A stretch of DNA of 64,000 nucleotides, taken from Clusia tigrina (taxonomy: Eukaryota > Arthropoda > Insecta > Diptera > Clusiidae). Position numbers and translations under genes: made by a program. Below the pieces are notes generated by a model, which had not been told where the DNA came from, did not search any database, and saw only the letters and a program-made list of their open reading frames with translations. Positions within the stretch are counted from its first letter, which is position 1; the number at the start of each line of letters is the position of its first letter. The DNA lies in contig OV050030.1 in the NCBI GenBank assembly GCA_920105625.2, forward strand, positions 176,219,315-176,283,314, written 5' to 3'. Below are positions 23,372-36,110 of the stretch, in pieces.

Positions 23372-24099
23372 CACTATTATATAGCTATAGTCATTTACAC
23401 ATGCAATGTGTAAAATATGCGTTTTATATATGTTTTTTGGTTGATTATGTATGTTATTAACCATATTCATAAAGCATATAGCGATACTAGGCACGACAAT
23501 TTACAATATATTGTCTTTGATACTAATGCTTCGTCTTCAATTGTTATGATTGAAATTCCATTTTGAATCTCTAAACTTCGTACCGTCTGCAGTCGCAAAA
23601 CTTTAAAATAAGTAAATAACTTTACACCACTGTGGACTCAATTATTTATTAATATATAAAAAATATTAATACGAGTATATTATTAAAAATAACTATTGTA
23701 CGTTTGGGAAATATAAAAATAATGTGGGATGCCTAAGATTGAAGTGATTACAAGATCACATCCGATCATACCAACGCAGCAGCAAAGAGAAGGCAGAATG
23801 AACGAACCAGAAACATAATATCCGCCATTCAGCAGCCAACAAACAGGCTGATGCCGCTCGCCATGAACACGAAGTGTATGAATAGACGGCGCGCGAAGCT
23901 GCAGTTACAGACAATGGAAAAATTATACTTAAACGTCTTATACGAAACTGACAAGCCGTCTTAACATAACATAACATTAAAAAATTATACCTTCTAACCC
24001 TTCCTATCCCACATTATATTTCAGCTAATAATTTATATCAATTAGCAAAAATAAAATCAAATTTGAAAAACCTTTTTGGAATTGTAATAATGGTAAAAA
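23372..24099 (+). other. Region between pol and LTR of unit 1, no intact env
   Basis: Gypsy-group elements often carry env here. I see only short AT-rich frames and a MITE-like sequence (23719-24017). The same arrangement is found at 41090-41785. Confidence 0.5.
23719..24017. mobile_element. MITE-like sequence, 299 bp
   Basis: ATAATGTGGGAT (23719-23730) and ATCCCACATTAT (24006-24017) are perfect 12-bp inverted repeats. They could be read as a TA duplication around ATGTGGGAT termini. There is no transposase. An equal-length copy lies in unit 2 at 41405-41703. Confidence 0.45.
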
Positions 24100-24158
24100 A
24101 GTTCTGAAATATAAATAAAACATTATTGTGAAACCTATATGTCCTTATGACAATATAG

Positions 24159-24637
24159 TGTTGGGGTCCTTATCTGCTTGTCGGCGAGAGACGTCCTCTG
24201 GAATGTCCTGTCGCGGGAACCTGTAAACCTACACCACTTTGTTTCAAATAAAACTCACAGACACTTTTCGTTCAGAAGTCAAAATCACAACAGAGCTTTA
24301 TTCTTAAAATACTAGTTCTTATATACTATTTACAAATAAACATTACAGTCTACGTCTTGACTTTTCTGATGTTCCAGTTACGCAATTGTTAGTTGGTGTC
24401 AGTTGCTCAAGCCAACTGACCTACTGAAAGTAAAAGTGTCGTCGGTGCATTCTAAATGGCCCTCGTCAGCTTGACTGCGGAACTGTGACACCCTAAAAGT
24501 TTACATCATAATTAATGCATAAATACTATTCATTTACAATATTTGCACCCTGAAAGTATGTGCGTTCTTAATGAATTTAATAGGAGCCGGTGCTGTGAGT
24601 CAACTACGCGTAGGTAGCTTGATTCTAACTCACAACA
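24159..24637 (-). repeat. 3' LTR of the nested element (479 bp)
   Basis: Plus strand begins TGTTGGGGTCC and ends ACTCACAACA, matching 32204-32682. Confidence 0.95.
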
Positions 24638-24651
24638 TCCCTCCCCTCTTT
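24638..24651 (-). other. Polypurine tract of the nested element
   Basis: The minus strand reads AAAGAGGGGAGGGA immediately before the 3' LTR. Confidence 0.8.
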
Positions 24652-24892
24652 CTAAAAGAAGTTAGTGCAACTAACTTCCATTAAATCTCCACAATATTTT
24701 TCTTGCACTGCAAACAAATATGTGCATCGATTGAACTCTATATTACATACATATAATTTTTTTTTTATTTACATCTTTTTTTTTTTTTTTACGTTGAAAA
24801 CCGGAGCTGTGTGTGTTATTTGATACACATACGTACATGTTTACGTGGGTTTTCTTGTGTTTACACTTGTGAAACACTGCTAACACATGTCT

Positions 24893-27800
24893 TTATTTGT
24901 GTGGTCTAATGTGGAATAATTTCAACAAATTATTATGTAGCTTTTTATTTTTTCCCTTAATCGCTACGACTGTTGTAACTGGGCTTCGGATCTCTGCTAC
25001 TACATACGGACCTATCCACACAGGAGAGAATTTGCTTCTCCTAGCCTGATTCTTCATTAGTACCTGATCACCCACGTTAAAAATGACGTAAAAGAAAAGA
25101 AATCGTACCTTGTTGCAGGCTTCCCTGGCTACTCCTTTAGGACAATCCTGGTTTTCTCTGACCAACTTGTGCGCTCGCTGTAGCTGATACTTCTGCACTT
25201 TATTCGGGTCATCAGAATTGTATACAGGCGCACATTTGCGCTTCAAATTAGCGGGCATGTTAAAATCAAACCCGTAGAGTGTTCTAAACGGAGTTTGCTT
25301 CGTTGATACATGCACAGTATTGTTGTGTACATGCATTGCCGTGGTCAACCATTGATCCCAATTCGAGCCGTCTTCTTTGGCAAAACTGCGCAAGTACTCG
25401 GCCAGAGGTCGATGACTACGTTCCAATGAGCCATTCGCCTGTGGATGATATGGTGTTTTTATCCCCAGCATCTTACAAGTTTCTGAAAATAATTTCGATA
25501 CAAAATTGGAACCATTGTCGGTTATCAAAACCTTAGGTATGTTGTATCGTGCTATAATTTCATCAAAAAATGCTTTGGCCACCGTACCTGCTTCCGCATC
25601 GGGTATAGCCACGCACGCCATATACTTTGAGAAATCGTCTTGGAACGTCAATATGTATTTATTGCCCGAAACAGTCTCAGGTAAAATACCTACAATATCC
25701 ATATGAACTTTATCAAATGGTTGTATTGGTGTGTCAGTTAACACCATTGGCATCTTTGTTAGCCTTGAACTTTTGTTGGCCTGGCACTTTGGGCAACTTC
25801 TTACATATTTTTTATGTCTTTGAGCATACCTTTCCATCCGTATACTCGCCTAATTCTGTCATGGGTTTTCCAGAATCCCTGGTGTCCACCTAGAGGTGAA
25901 TCGTGGAAACCCTTTAACACCGCCTGGATATCCTTTATATCCTTCAGCCATTCCACACTACTGGCTCCTTGTTCATTAGCAGCGTCGCCCGCATTGCTAA
26001 CATTTCTTGTGGCATCAATTTTATCCTCTTGAATTCTCTCGGTCTTCTCCTTATCTGACCGTGCTTTGGCCCTCGTTTGCACTACTGATACCTTCTGTGC
26101 CTGCGGTATTCTGCTGAGTGCGTCCGCATTCAGATTCTTCTTCCCAGGTTTGTATATGATTTCAAAATCATACTCAGACAATTTGTGTCTGAACCTGGCT
26201 AGCCTAGACGTTTGGTCTTTCAAATTGGCTATGCCTCTCAACGGCTGGTGATCAGTGTATATCTTAAATGGGCGTCCTAGCAGATATGCCCTAAAATTCT
26301 TCGTAGCCCATACTATGGCTAGAAATTCCTTTTCTATTGTGGAGTATCTATTCTCCGTGTCGCTAAGCGCTCTGCTTGCGAATGCTAGTGGTCGGTCATT
26401 ACCGACTTCCCCTTGCGACAATACTGCCCCTAATGCTTCATTGCTAGCATCAGTGGTCAACAAAAAAGTTTGCTCAAAGTCGGGGTACCCCAAAATTGGT
26501 GGCGAGCTAATTATTTCTTTTAGCCTCTCGAATGCTTGCTGACAGCTCTCTGTCCATTCGAACATTGCTTCTTTTCGTAGCAACTTATTCACTGGCAACG
26601 CAATTCCGGCTAGTCCTTCCACGAACTTTCTATAATAGTTCACTAGTCCTAGGAATTCTTGCACTTCTTTTCTGTTTCTCGGAATCGCTAAATTTTTAAC
26701 GCATTCCACCTTCTGCGGGACAGGCAGTGCTCCTGCTTCTGAGCAACGATGGCCTAAATAAACCACCTCTCTTCGCAAAAATTGACACTTCTCCGTGTTC
26801 AATTTCAAATTGTGTTCTCGTTATTTCTGGAGCACCTTGCACAAGCGTTGCGAATGCTGCTGCAAGTTCTTCCCATAAATTACAATATCATCCAGATACA
26901 CAAAACAATCTAACCCTTGTAAGCCTGTTAGCACATGGTTCATTAGCCGTTGGAAGGTAGGCGGTGCTCCTGTTACTCCGAACGGCATTCTATTAAACTC
27001 ATAATGCCCTAAACCGGTGCTGAACGCGGTTTTCTGCTTATCTTGGGTATCCACCAGAACTTGGTGGTAGCCACTCGCTAAATCAAGTGTAGAAAAATAT
27101 CTACTATGCTCCAATTGATCCAGAATCTCTTCTATCCTTGGTATCGGGAACACTTGCTTGATAGTGGCGTCGTTCAATTTCCAAAAATCGACGACCATTC
27201 TCCACTTCTTTTGACTATGAGCACCCTTCTTTGGTACCAAAATTATTGGTGAATTCCAAGGCGAGATACTCGCTGAAATTATGTTATCTTTTAACATTCC
27301 TTCCACTTGCCTATTTACCTCATCTTTGTGAGCTTGTGGCAATCTGTACTGTTTCTGGTTAATTGGTGGTTCATCCACTCTAGTAGGTATTTCATGCTCT
27401 ACCTCTGATGTATACGTCAGCTGGTCTCCTTCCAGCAAAAATATATCATGGAATGACGTACAAATGGCTTCTATTGATGCCTTCTCTTCTAAATTTACGC
27501 CTGGGTCTAACTTCAGTGATTCTAGAACTCTCTCCATACTTTTTCTTATATCAACTTGTTTAATCTGATTTAACGATCTATAATTCGGTTCCTTAAAATT
27601 ATCGTAACTAGTGAACTTAGGCCTAAAATCCTCATCCATCAGGTAGTCCTTTTCTGAGGCGTTGAGTACGCAAGCGTACACCTTACCCTTGCCAACGTGC
27701 GTTATGGTCTCTTCCATATATACGCCGTCCGCTAGCTGCTGCTTGTGCAAATCAAGAGTCTTAAGTTTCGTGTTTACACGCATAGTAACTACTCTGGTTA

Positions 27801-28700
27801 ACCTTGTATTCACTACCTCCATACAATTCTTAACCCTATTCACGGTTCCTTCCTGCCATGACTTTAATGGGAGAGTAAGGATTCTATTCTTATTATCATC
27901 ATAAAATGATAACTGCTTTTCTAGCGCATCCAGTATGGTGCGGCCCCAGAGATTATCGCGGCCAATTATCCCATCGGCCCGGATACCTTCCCTATCTAAT
28001 TCAACTGCGTGCACTCTAAAACTCATTCCCTTAACTTTACTGTGCCCTATTTGAAGTGACCCCAGTGTTCTGATGCAACCTCCGAACGCTCCATTAAGCG
28101 TTCTTACATCTTTTGGGTTAATAACTAGTCCTTTCCGTAAAACACTAGATTTTATGAGGCTAGTATCCGCCCCTGAATCTACCAAAAGCACTAGCTTTCC
28201 ACTAGCTGCCTCGTTGCAGGGTATCTCGATGAAAGCATCTCCTACCTTGCTTAAAACGAAACAACGCCCTTTTGACTCCAAAATGGACGCGTATCTACTT
28301 CCTAACTCTTCCAATTTTCTCCTCCATGCACCGCACTTATGCCTTACAATCCTATACTCCCTCAAAATCACCGCTAATATCTTAACTATACATCCTCGTA
28401 CCACGTACGCGGCAATTGGCCTATACTCTTTAGTCTTATTGAAACTTAATCTAAGTACTAGAATCACTACAGTTACCCTAATCAATACGCAATCAAAAAT
28501 TTTCTCCCGGAGAGATTCTTGCTCCTCCGTAACTTGAACCATTGTTCTTACGTTGCTTGGTACGTAGTATTGGAGAGCCTCTTGCTCCTCCTTTTCCTGG
28601 ACTGTACATCCTACATTACCAGTCACACGTACCTCCGGCCTAACTGTTGCTTCCTTTCTTTTGGCTTTCCAGTCTATTGGCCTCGACTGGGCTGCTGGAA
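24893..28700 (-). pseudogene. Nested element pol: protease, RT, RNase H, integrase
   Basis: Read in the -1 frame from the slippery site at 28701-28707. Protease LLVDSGADTSLI near 28200. Reverse transcriptase with SPWNSPIILVPKK, STLDLASGYHQV, FGVTGAPPTF and FVYLDD near 26910. RNase H with TDASNEALGAVLSQ and YTDHQPLRGI. Integrase with an HHCC finger near 25900-25760, then HMDIVGI, ITDNGSNF and SLERSHR, and a GPY end (GPYVVAEI). Two defects: an in-frame TAA at 26821-26823 in the RT thumb and a 1-nt loss in an A-run near 25805 inside the zinc finger. A hydrophobic stretch RFLFFYVIFN near 25095 is odd for this position. Stop at 24893. Confidence 0.85.
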
Positions 28701-30968
28701 GTTTCCCTGGTTCCTCTGTTGGAATTGCCTATCCCTGCACTCCGCAGCTCGATGTCGCATCCGACCACATGAAAAGCATTTCAACCCCTGTTGGGTGTTG
28801 CCTAACCTTTGTCCTCCACTAGTATTCCAATTTGGCCGCTGGTGACCATTCCCAGTGCTGAAAGGATTTCTTCATTGGTTATTCCCTTCCGTAGAATTGA
28901 CTCGAGGACTACTGCCCCTACTGTCCCTTAAGGGTGGATCCGGGCGCCTCGTACCCGGCTGCCTTTCATATTGATCCCATTTAATATCTATTTGGCACTG
29001 TCTACTTGCCTCATGACCATATGTTTGGCACTCCATACAATAGGGCGTATTCTTGCGTGTAATGCATTCATCCCTTGTATGACCTGGCTTATGGCAGACT
29101 GAACAAATGGGTTTCCTTGGCTGGAATCTCTCGACTAGGAACCCTTGGTCTCTTTGTTGCGGGACTTAATCCAGCAATCTGCCGACTCCCCTTGGGTTCC
29201 GCTGCTGTACCGGTCCTACCTCTGCAGGAGCATTATTCCAACAGATTCCACCTGTTGTCGCTCGCTGTTGGATTGCTTCTTCAGCGGAAGAGACCGCTTC
29301 GACTAATTCTGCCATACTCCTCTGCGTGAGATTAAGAGTATAATTAGCCAAGTCCCTATTTATCAGACCTGCCTTAAACACAGAAATCATAGCTCGTTCT
29401 ACTTGAGCCTTGTATGCCGCAACATTTCCTGGAAACTGCCTGTTGGCTTCTGTCTCAGCAGCGTTCCCCAGAGACTGGAGCCTTCGTCTCCAGGCTCTCA
29501 ATTCCTCCCCTGGTTTCTGAGTTGATTCCTGTATTTCCCGTACAAGACAGTCGTACGACTTTTGCTTCAAATATGTTCGATCTAAAAGTGCGTATAACTC
29601 CGGCAGGGTGTTTACTGAGCTATGTGCGAGTAAATCAAACGCATCACCTGTGGTCCTTTGTCTAATACACTTTATCAAGTGTTCCCCTTCTGCTTCCGGA
29701 GGACTCTGTTGCGCTAACTCACAACCTTCTTTGAAGCGCCGTATCTCAGTTCTCAGATCATACAACTCGACTCCTGAGAACATGGGCACCAGCTTCTCCA
29801 CCGCATGAGCTACTTCCAGAATGCCCATTTTACTTCTATTTGCTTGCTTAAGTTTTGATGATAAATTAGCGTTAGCCTCTGTGGGGATTTCTACATTTTC
29901 CTCTCCCGAATCTGAGAGGTACTTAACCAGTGACGGACTCAAACTTATCAGTCTTCGACCGTTTGTTCCTATCGGCGAAATATTGTCCACTGGGACTTTC
30001 CTGTACCGTTACTGCTTCTGGCTCCTCTGGCGGATAACCCCGATTTTTATTATTAATCGGACTTCCTGGAGAAAATGGCTCGACACCGATTTCCGATGCG
30101 TCAAATAAAAACTCCGCTTCACTTTCTTCAGTCAATATTAATGTAGGCTTTACCACACGACCTATCCCTTCCGGAGTTAAATACTCCGGCCAGCGAACTT
30201 CTGGTGGCAGAGCCACCTGCGTTTCTGCGTTTGAATTTTAGAGGTTGAAGCCGATCTCACTCTTGCTGGCTTAGTAGTTGCCCCGATTCTCTTGAGCTCC
30301 AAGTTTTCCTTCTCCAGATGCGACGCGGCTTCCTCAGTTTCCCGGAGTTGCCTAGAAAGTACTCTAGTTTTATTTTCAAGGAATTCCGTATTTATCTTCA
30401 ATTCTTCAGTATCTTTGAAGACTTGGAAAAATTGTTCTTCTGTCCGACGCTGTATAGTAGCTAACGCTTGGTCTGCTGCTTCCAGAGTTGACAGGTTTCC
30501 ACCGTCTCTCGCTAATCTCCAGAGTACCTGGGCTTCACTCTTGCTGGTTGCCGCTTCCAATTGTTCAAACAATTTTTCTGCGAACAATTTTACCTCAGTT
30601 TGCACAGACCTAAGCTTGTCTCAAGCCTTGTCCTCCTGCGAACTAGGACTATCCTCCTGTGCTTGCAGCTCCTCTAAATCCAACTTGAATTTAGTCAACC
30701 AGATCCGTGTCAAACCGTTGACATGTAACGGGTAATCCTTGGTAAAGTACTCCTTGCCCCCACAACGGTCCTTAAACTTTAACAACTCCTCGTTGTTGTT
30801 ATTGAATACAGTCAACAAGGCTTCTAACTCCGTTATGCGCTTGCGGTAGTACGCGCTGTTTTTCCTTGCTTTACTATCCTTCCTACAATTCCTGATTCTC
30901 TTCTGAATTGCCTCGCTCTGTAGCTTTTCAGCTTCCAGCAATCTTATCGCTTCTCTTGGCGTTTCCAT
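28674..30968 (-). pseudogene. Nested element gag with coiled coil and three zinc knuckles
   Basis: ATG at 30968 (METPREAIRLLEAEK). The first 250 residues are rich in Glu, Lys and Leu and predicted by eye to be coiled coil. A capsid-like part spans 29850-29250. Three knuckles follow: CSVCHKPGHTRDEC and CMECQTYGHEASRQC near 29090-29000, and CFSCGRMRHRAAEC near 28790-28745. The frame ends at TAG 28674-28676. Lesions: TGA at 30621-30623, an 8-bp tandem duplication at 30217-30232, another frameshift near 29990, TAA at 29166-29168, TGA at 28872-28874. About 765 codons, large for a gypsy Gag and in keeping with mdg1/412 relatives. Confidence 0.75.
28701..28707 (-). promoter_or_regulatory. Predicted -1 frameshift site GGGAAAC between gag and pol
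   Basis: On the minus strand the gag frame reads CAG GGA AAC, so the heptamer G GGA AAC has the X XXY YYZ form used for -1 slippage in retroviruses. Gag stops 25 nt later (28674-28676), and the -1 frame is open from the heptamer into pol. A downstream pseudoknot was not assessed. Confidence 0.65.
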
Positions 30969-32203
30969 AGACCAAACAAATTCTTATCTATGACGCCGTA
31001 ATAAATGGTACAAACTCGTTTTCTTTCTCTTTATAAATTTTATTAATAACCAATTCTTTTTCTTTTATAAAAACCAGTTAAGGTAATTAAACTAACAAAT
31101 TATGAATAACAAGATATTATTCTTATAGCATTCCACGTCTCCTGCATTGCTGTTCCTCCAATCGGCATACCTCTTGCCACAATCTATTAGCTTGTTCCCA
31201 CGGCATAGGGACCTCCACAGTTTGCTGTTCCTCCAGTATTTTCCTCAAATACGCCAGTCGCTTCCGTTCCCGCGTTTGTCGCTCAGTGCTTCCAGGTTCA
31301 TTCCCAACTTTTGTTTTCTTTAAAAGCAAAGAGAAAAAAAAAACAATTGTGAGTGCTTAAATTCTCACTCAACACAATTTCGTTTCCATTTTTCCCTATT
31401 GTAATGCCGCGGAAATAAACTATATATCGAGATTATACTTATCCTAGTACAACAATTATACTTTCACTAGCAGAAAAATCATACTTATATTAATAATAAC
31501 AAACAAAAAAAATTTTTTTTAAACATATTTCTGCTAATTCCGAGGAAGTTTTACAAAATTATTTCCAAAAACATTCATACCCAAAGAAAGAAATTTTACC
31601 GTAGAATCATACGCATTTTCATTTTCGTACAACGATATGCTTGCATGCTTCGTATTTTCAGTACGTAAAATTACTTTAACGTCGCTACGCAAATTGTAGT
31701 TTCCGAACTACATAAACTTGATGCACAACACGTGTTGTAAGCACTTGTTGAAGTATTTTTGCCTCATACCCTAAGCTTATAATGTCAAATATTCAGATCA
31801 ATTTGAAAATAATTAAAACAATTTAAAACAATATAAATGTCCCTATCGACAACCAAACACAAACCCCTACAAAAAAAATCCTCACAGCTAAGACGACATA
31901 CATAGACCGTCCGATCATACTGACGGTTTATGGTTGCCCATACAAAGCTGCGTGCAACAGCGCAAACGCGCCTATAGGTTCCGACTTCTTTGACCAGCGT
32001 TACGGCGCCTTCAGGGTCGCAGAAGTATCTACTTATTTTACGCTACTATACACTCTACTCACCATTATTTTTCCCGATGACATCCTTTTTTCCACAGTGT
32101 CCTTAGATGAGGTCCTTCGAATTCGTTGCAGGATGCCTCTCTGCTTCAGGGTTCCTTGCCCTGGGATTGCTCCAATAGGTCCTTTAGACCGGCTGCGCCA
32201 AAA
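30969..32203 (-). other. Leader of the nested element, with primer site near 32188-32200
   Basis: 1.2 kb between LTR and gag. The plus strand at the LTR edge reads ACCGGCTGCGCCA, resembling the 3' end of tRNA-Ser. One short basic frame (31123-31329) lacks an ATG start. mdg1 and 412 have similarly long leaders. Confidence 0.55.
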
Positions 32204-32682
32204 TGTTGGGGTCCTTATCTGCTTGTCGGCGAGAGACGTCCTCTGGAATGTCCTGTCGCGGGAACCTGTAAACCTACACCACTTTGTTTCAAATAAAACT
32301 CACAGACACTTTTCGTTCAGAAGTCAAAATCACAACAGAGCTTTATTCTTAAAATACTAGTTCTTATATACTATTTACAAATAAACATTACAGTCTACGT
32401 CTTGACTTTTCTGGTGTTCCAGTTACGCAATTGTTATTTGGTGTCAGTTGCTCAAGCCAACTGACCTACTGAAAGTAAAAGTGTCGTCGGTGCATTCTAA
32501 ATGCCCCTCGTCAGCTTGACTGCGGAACTGTGACACCCTAAAAGTTTACATCATAATTAATGCTTAAATACTATTCATTTACAATATTTGCACCCTGAAA
32601 GTATGTGCGTTCTTAATGAATTTAATAGGAGCCGGTGCTGTGAGTCAACTGCGCGTAGGTAGCTTGATTCTAACTCACAACA
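32204..32682 (-). repeat. 5' LTR of the nested element (479 bp)
   Basis: Differs from 24159-24637 at about five positions. Confidence 0.95.
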
Positions 32683-33108
32683 ATAGTAAATTTAAATAAT
32701 ACCTCGTACCTAATCTAACAAAAATCTGACAAACATCCACACGCCACTGCCATTGCCAGTACAGAGTCCACAAGTTCTAAATAAAATTTTCAACGAGAAA
32801 CTTACATCAAACGAAGACGTTGCAATCTAACCGCGGAGGAGTTAATAAAACTAAGTAGAGTTGAATTACTTATGTAAATGCAAATAAAATGCAAGTATGC
32901 AGCAACAATAACATTAACAGTAGCAACGGAAAATTTCAGCGTAAAGAACAAGAACAACATTAGCAGAAGGAACGGAAAATAGAGAAATAAAAATAACATT
33001 GTTTGAAACTATTAAATTTAGTTATAAAATTATAACCAAGTCAGAAGGGTGCTTACCACATATTAAAAATTACATATTTTTTAAAATTGAAAACACTAAT
33101 GTTTGAAC

Positions 33109-33126
33109 TGGCGCCCGAGCAGGGAC
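33109..33126 (+). other. Primer-binding site of unit 2, tRNA-Lys type
   Basis: TGGCGCCCGAGCAGGGAC, sharing its first base with the LTR end; same as the inverted copy at 18084-18101. Confidence 0.65.
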
Positions 33127-33525
33127 AGCGGTTTCGTGCGGTTTAATAGGAAGAAAAAGTAAAGCTCGAAAAGTTTGAAAACCAAAATGAATTAAACTTA
33201 CGATAATTGGGTTTCTAGACGCATCTCGAACGAAATAACTCCAAAAGTAGACAATAAAGAAAAAAAATCAAAAGTGAAAACTCCAGTAGCAAAGTAGTAA
33301 CGGATCAGCGCAAAAGCAGCTAAGTAAAAACAACCATAAAATATTTCTCTACCTTGCGTAAGCCATATAATGAAGAAATATTACACATTTTAGGGAAATT
33401 GCAGAAGGTTATTGTATTTTAATTATTACTAGGTTATTATTGTGTTAAGTATTATATTAAAACAATTTTTTATAAAATTGTAAAGTTACTAGATTTTAAG
33501 AAACAGAAACAATTATAATACCGGA

Positions 33526-34769
33526 TGACATACTAAAGCGTTGTCAAGAAAAATTGCAAAATTTTAATTTATCCAATCCCACTCCCAGCACATCCTCCAG
33601 ACTTGCTACACTAACCACAATGGATCCAAATTTAGCTAAACAGATAAGCGATCTGGTTATAGCTACGATAAATGACTTCAATAATCCTTTAATAGAAACT
33701 GATAACGGGGACAATCCCATAAATTTTAATAGTGCAAATGTAAATGAACTTGACAGAGTGCTAGACAAAGAAAAGTGCTTACGAGACTTCTCAGGGAAAG
33801 TAGAAGAGTTTTATTCTTGACGAAGAAAGTTGACCGTATTTTCACGATGTACGATCATATGAAGTGTACATCAAAATATTACGTCATCCTTCATACGATT
33901 GTTCACAAAATTGTGGGTGAAGCAGATTTGGCCCTTGAGTCCCCCTTGAGACTCCCTTCGATCGAAAAAAAATGTCTAATGGTGCATTATTCTGATAAAA
34001 AAGGATATTGGTACTATGTTGACGCAATATAACGATACTTTTTCAGCTTTTACCAAAAAATGTATCGGCATTTATCACTAATTCTAGATAACGTTGATGG
34101 CTTGGATATTTCGGAAGATGCAATTCGTGCAATGACCAAATTAATAGAGATAAATCTCTAGACACATTTATTCGAGGAATAAACGGGGACCCACCGCAAC
34201 TACTTAGCATTAGGGAATTTTCAACTTTGCCACAAGCCCTACAATTGTGCCAAAAATTGGACAATATGACGTTTAGATTGAACCACGCTCACAACAGTTT
34301 TAAGAAGGTTCATATTACAAAACCGCCGATTTTATCCAGAGCTAGCACATTTTTCAGTACCATTTCGAAAAAATCACGATCTTTCCAGAGCTTAACATTC
34401 TATGCAATTTTAGCTATTCAGATTAAACAACTAGTTCTATGCGATTCAGATTAAACAACTAATCGAGATTTAGTAACCAACTGCAATTCAATAACCAGCC
34501 AGAATATCAGCGTAACAACTAGCCAGCATACAATAGAACATCGTATATTCCACCTAAACCTCCAGTACCTATGGAGATTGACTCCTCTATTCAGACGCAT
34601 CAGGTAACTTATCAACATAGACCTAGTCAACACTCCAGAATTCTCCCAAAAACGCCCTGCTTCACAGTAAAGCGTACAGTCCAAATAAAATGCAAAGAAT
34701 TTTCCACATTAATGAAAGTATTCCTGAAGAAACTGTGGAAAAAGTACAAGATGTCACATCGGACTCCAA
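33526..34769 (+). pseudogene. G-family unit 2 gag, start codon lost, truncated
   Basis: The start of unit 3 gag (ATGCCGGATGAC) is ATACCGGATGAC here, so the ATG is lost. The sequence continues with MDPNLAKQISDLVIATIND and CLRDFSGKVEEFY to a stop at 33820. It then runs through [20 protein letters not shown] (34227-34290) in another frame. It keeps about 170 bp (33915-34130) that unit 3 lacks. It ends at 34769 within the acidic C-terminus, where the 412-like element begins. Confidence 0.7.
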
Positions 34770-36041
34770 CTCTGGTTTATTTGGTGGCTCGCTGGCTCTT
34801 TTATATCATTTAAATTATATTGTTTTCTTATTCTAACTAACATAAAATATATCTATCTTATTTCTACTAGTTACAAATCATATTCCCGAAATTAGTCTCA
34901 AGTATCGGATTACCGATATTATTCATTGACGAATCGTCTTTGTTTATGTTAATGATTTTGAGTGCAAGTTCAGGGCTAAAGTCACTGCACTGTCCAATAT
35001 GCATACGACGCTGTAATATAGGCAGCGTGTGTTAACGCACCACCAAAATGCTTGTCTAGCGTATTTGGGTATTGAGTGCAATTGCACACGTTGCGCTATT
35101 GTCAGTTCGTTTGCATATGCGACTTGCTGCGGTGCTTATGACGATGTGTGGTCGTCAGTGTACACTTGTGTGGTACACTACACCCTCACCCTTAAGAGAA
35201 AAATTAGGGGTGTTAGCGAATAATTTTTCTGGAAATATGGTTTGTGTTGTATTACAATTGTCTTATGTTATGAACTTGTTACATGATTTTTATATTTTCT
35301 AATAATTGGTGTTCTTTGTTTATAAAATGCTTCTTATTATTATAATTACATGGTAACGTTTTTAATTATATAGTTAAAATTACAAATTATGTTGTTTTGA
35401 TATAATTACATATACTTATGATTACTAATTATATTGTTTTGATTACAAATTATAAATCGTATTGTTTAAATTATATTTTGTGGTTTATAAATTTAAATTA
35501 CATTATTTTGTTTACCTTATGGTTTTCAATTATATAGTTGTAAGCGAAAGTGAATTAAGGAATCCACTTATCCCATACATCGTCGTTTGTCGATGTCAGT
35601 AGGAATTCGTTCAAAACGATGTGGTTGCGTTCTAATGAACCTATTGTTTCGTGGTGGTACGGTGTCGAAAAATTTTGTTGTATTTTGAGCACTGCACATA
35701 TGTTTGCCATTAGCTCGTTTGTAAATTCTGTCCCGTTGTCAGATTTAAGTATTTTAAAGTGTCCGTATTTTAGAATGAATTGTTTAACTAGTGTCTTGGC
35801 TGTTGTGTGTGCATCTTTTGTTATCATTGGGTCTGCGATTACAAATATAGTCAGCTCGCACTGCGTGGTCAGTAATCGTTTCAAATTTTAAGTGGTCCTA
35901 CGGTGTCGATGAATATTACTTCAAAGCTGTTATTAGGGGTGTCTGTTATTGTAAGTGGTTCTTTTGTGTGTGTTGTTTGCTTGTGTCGTACACATACGTC
36001 ATAGTTGGTAATAAATTCTTTTACCATTTTATTCATATTTT

Positions 36042-36110
<69 letters not shown>

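Larger units (their letters stand above)
24159..32682 (-). mobile_element. mdg1/412-like Ty3/gypsy retrotransposon nested in a G-family LTR
   Basis: An 8.5-kb element with two 479-bp LTRs (24159-24637, 32204-32682) differing at about five positions, and a perfect 4-bp duplication ATAG (24155-24158, 32683-32686). Minus-strand order: LTR, primer site TGGCGCAGCCGGT (tRNA-Ser-like), a 1.2-kb leader, gag, -1 frameshift site, pol, polypurine tract, LTR. The long leader recalls mdg1 and 412; clade assignment is tentative. Gag and pol carry several point lesions, so it is recent but already inactive. Confidence 0.9.
24100..33109 (+). repeat. G-family LTR shared by units 1 and 2, interrupted by a nested element
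   Basis: LTR bases 24100-24158 (starting AGTTCTGAAATATAAAT) continue at 32687-33109 (ending TGTTTGAACT). Joined, it would be 482 bp, like 41786-42269 (484 bp). Between them sits the 8.5-kb minus-strand element with its ATAG duplication. Pol of unit 1 lies upstream and the primer site and gag of unit 2 directly downstream, so one LTR serves both units. Confidence 0.8.

Noticed and set aside
23756..23977. Helitron-like or other coding fragment inside the MITE-like sequence
   Set aside because: A frame looks Arg/Gln/Ala-rich but is short, broken and matches no motif clearly.
23372..24099. env gene of the gypsy-group element
   Set aside because: Only short broken frames, with no signal peptide, cleavage site or membrane segment that I could support.
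32097..32360. Plus-strand frame spanning the LTR edge of the nested element
   Set aside because: It crosses the leader-LTR border and is antisense to the element.
36044..36108. CRISPR or other array-like repeats
   Set aside because: The regular repeats in the window are simple microsatellites, and the sequence is eukaryotic.
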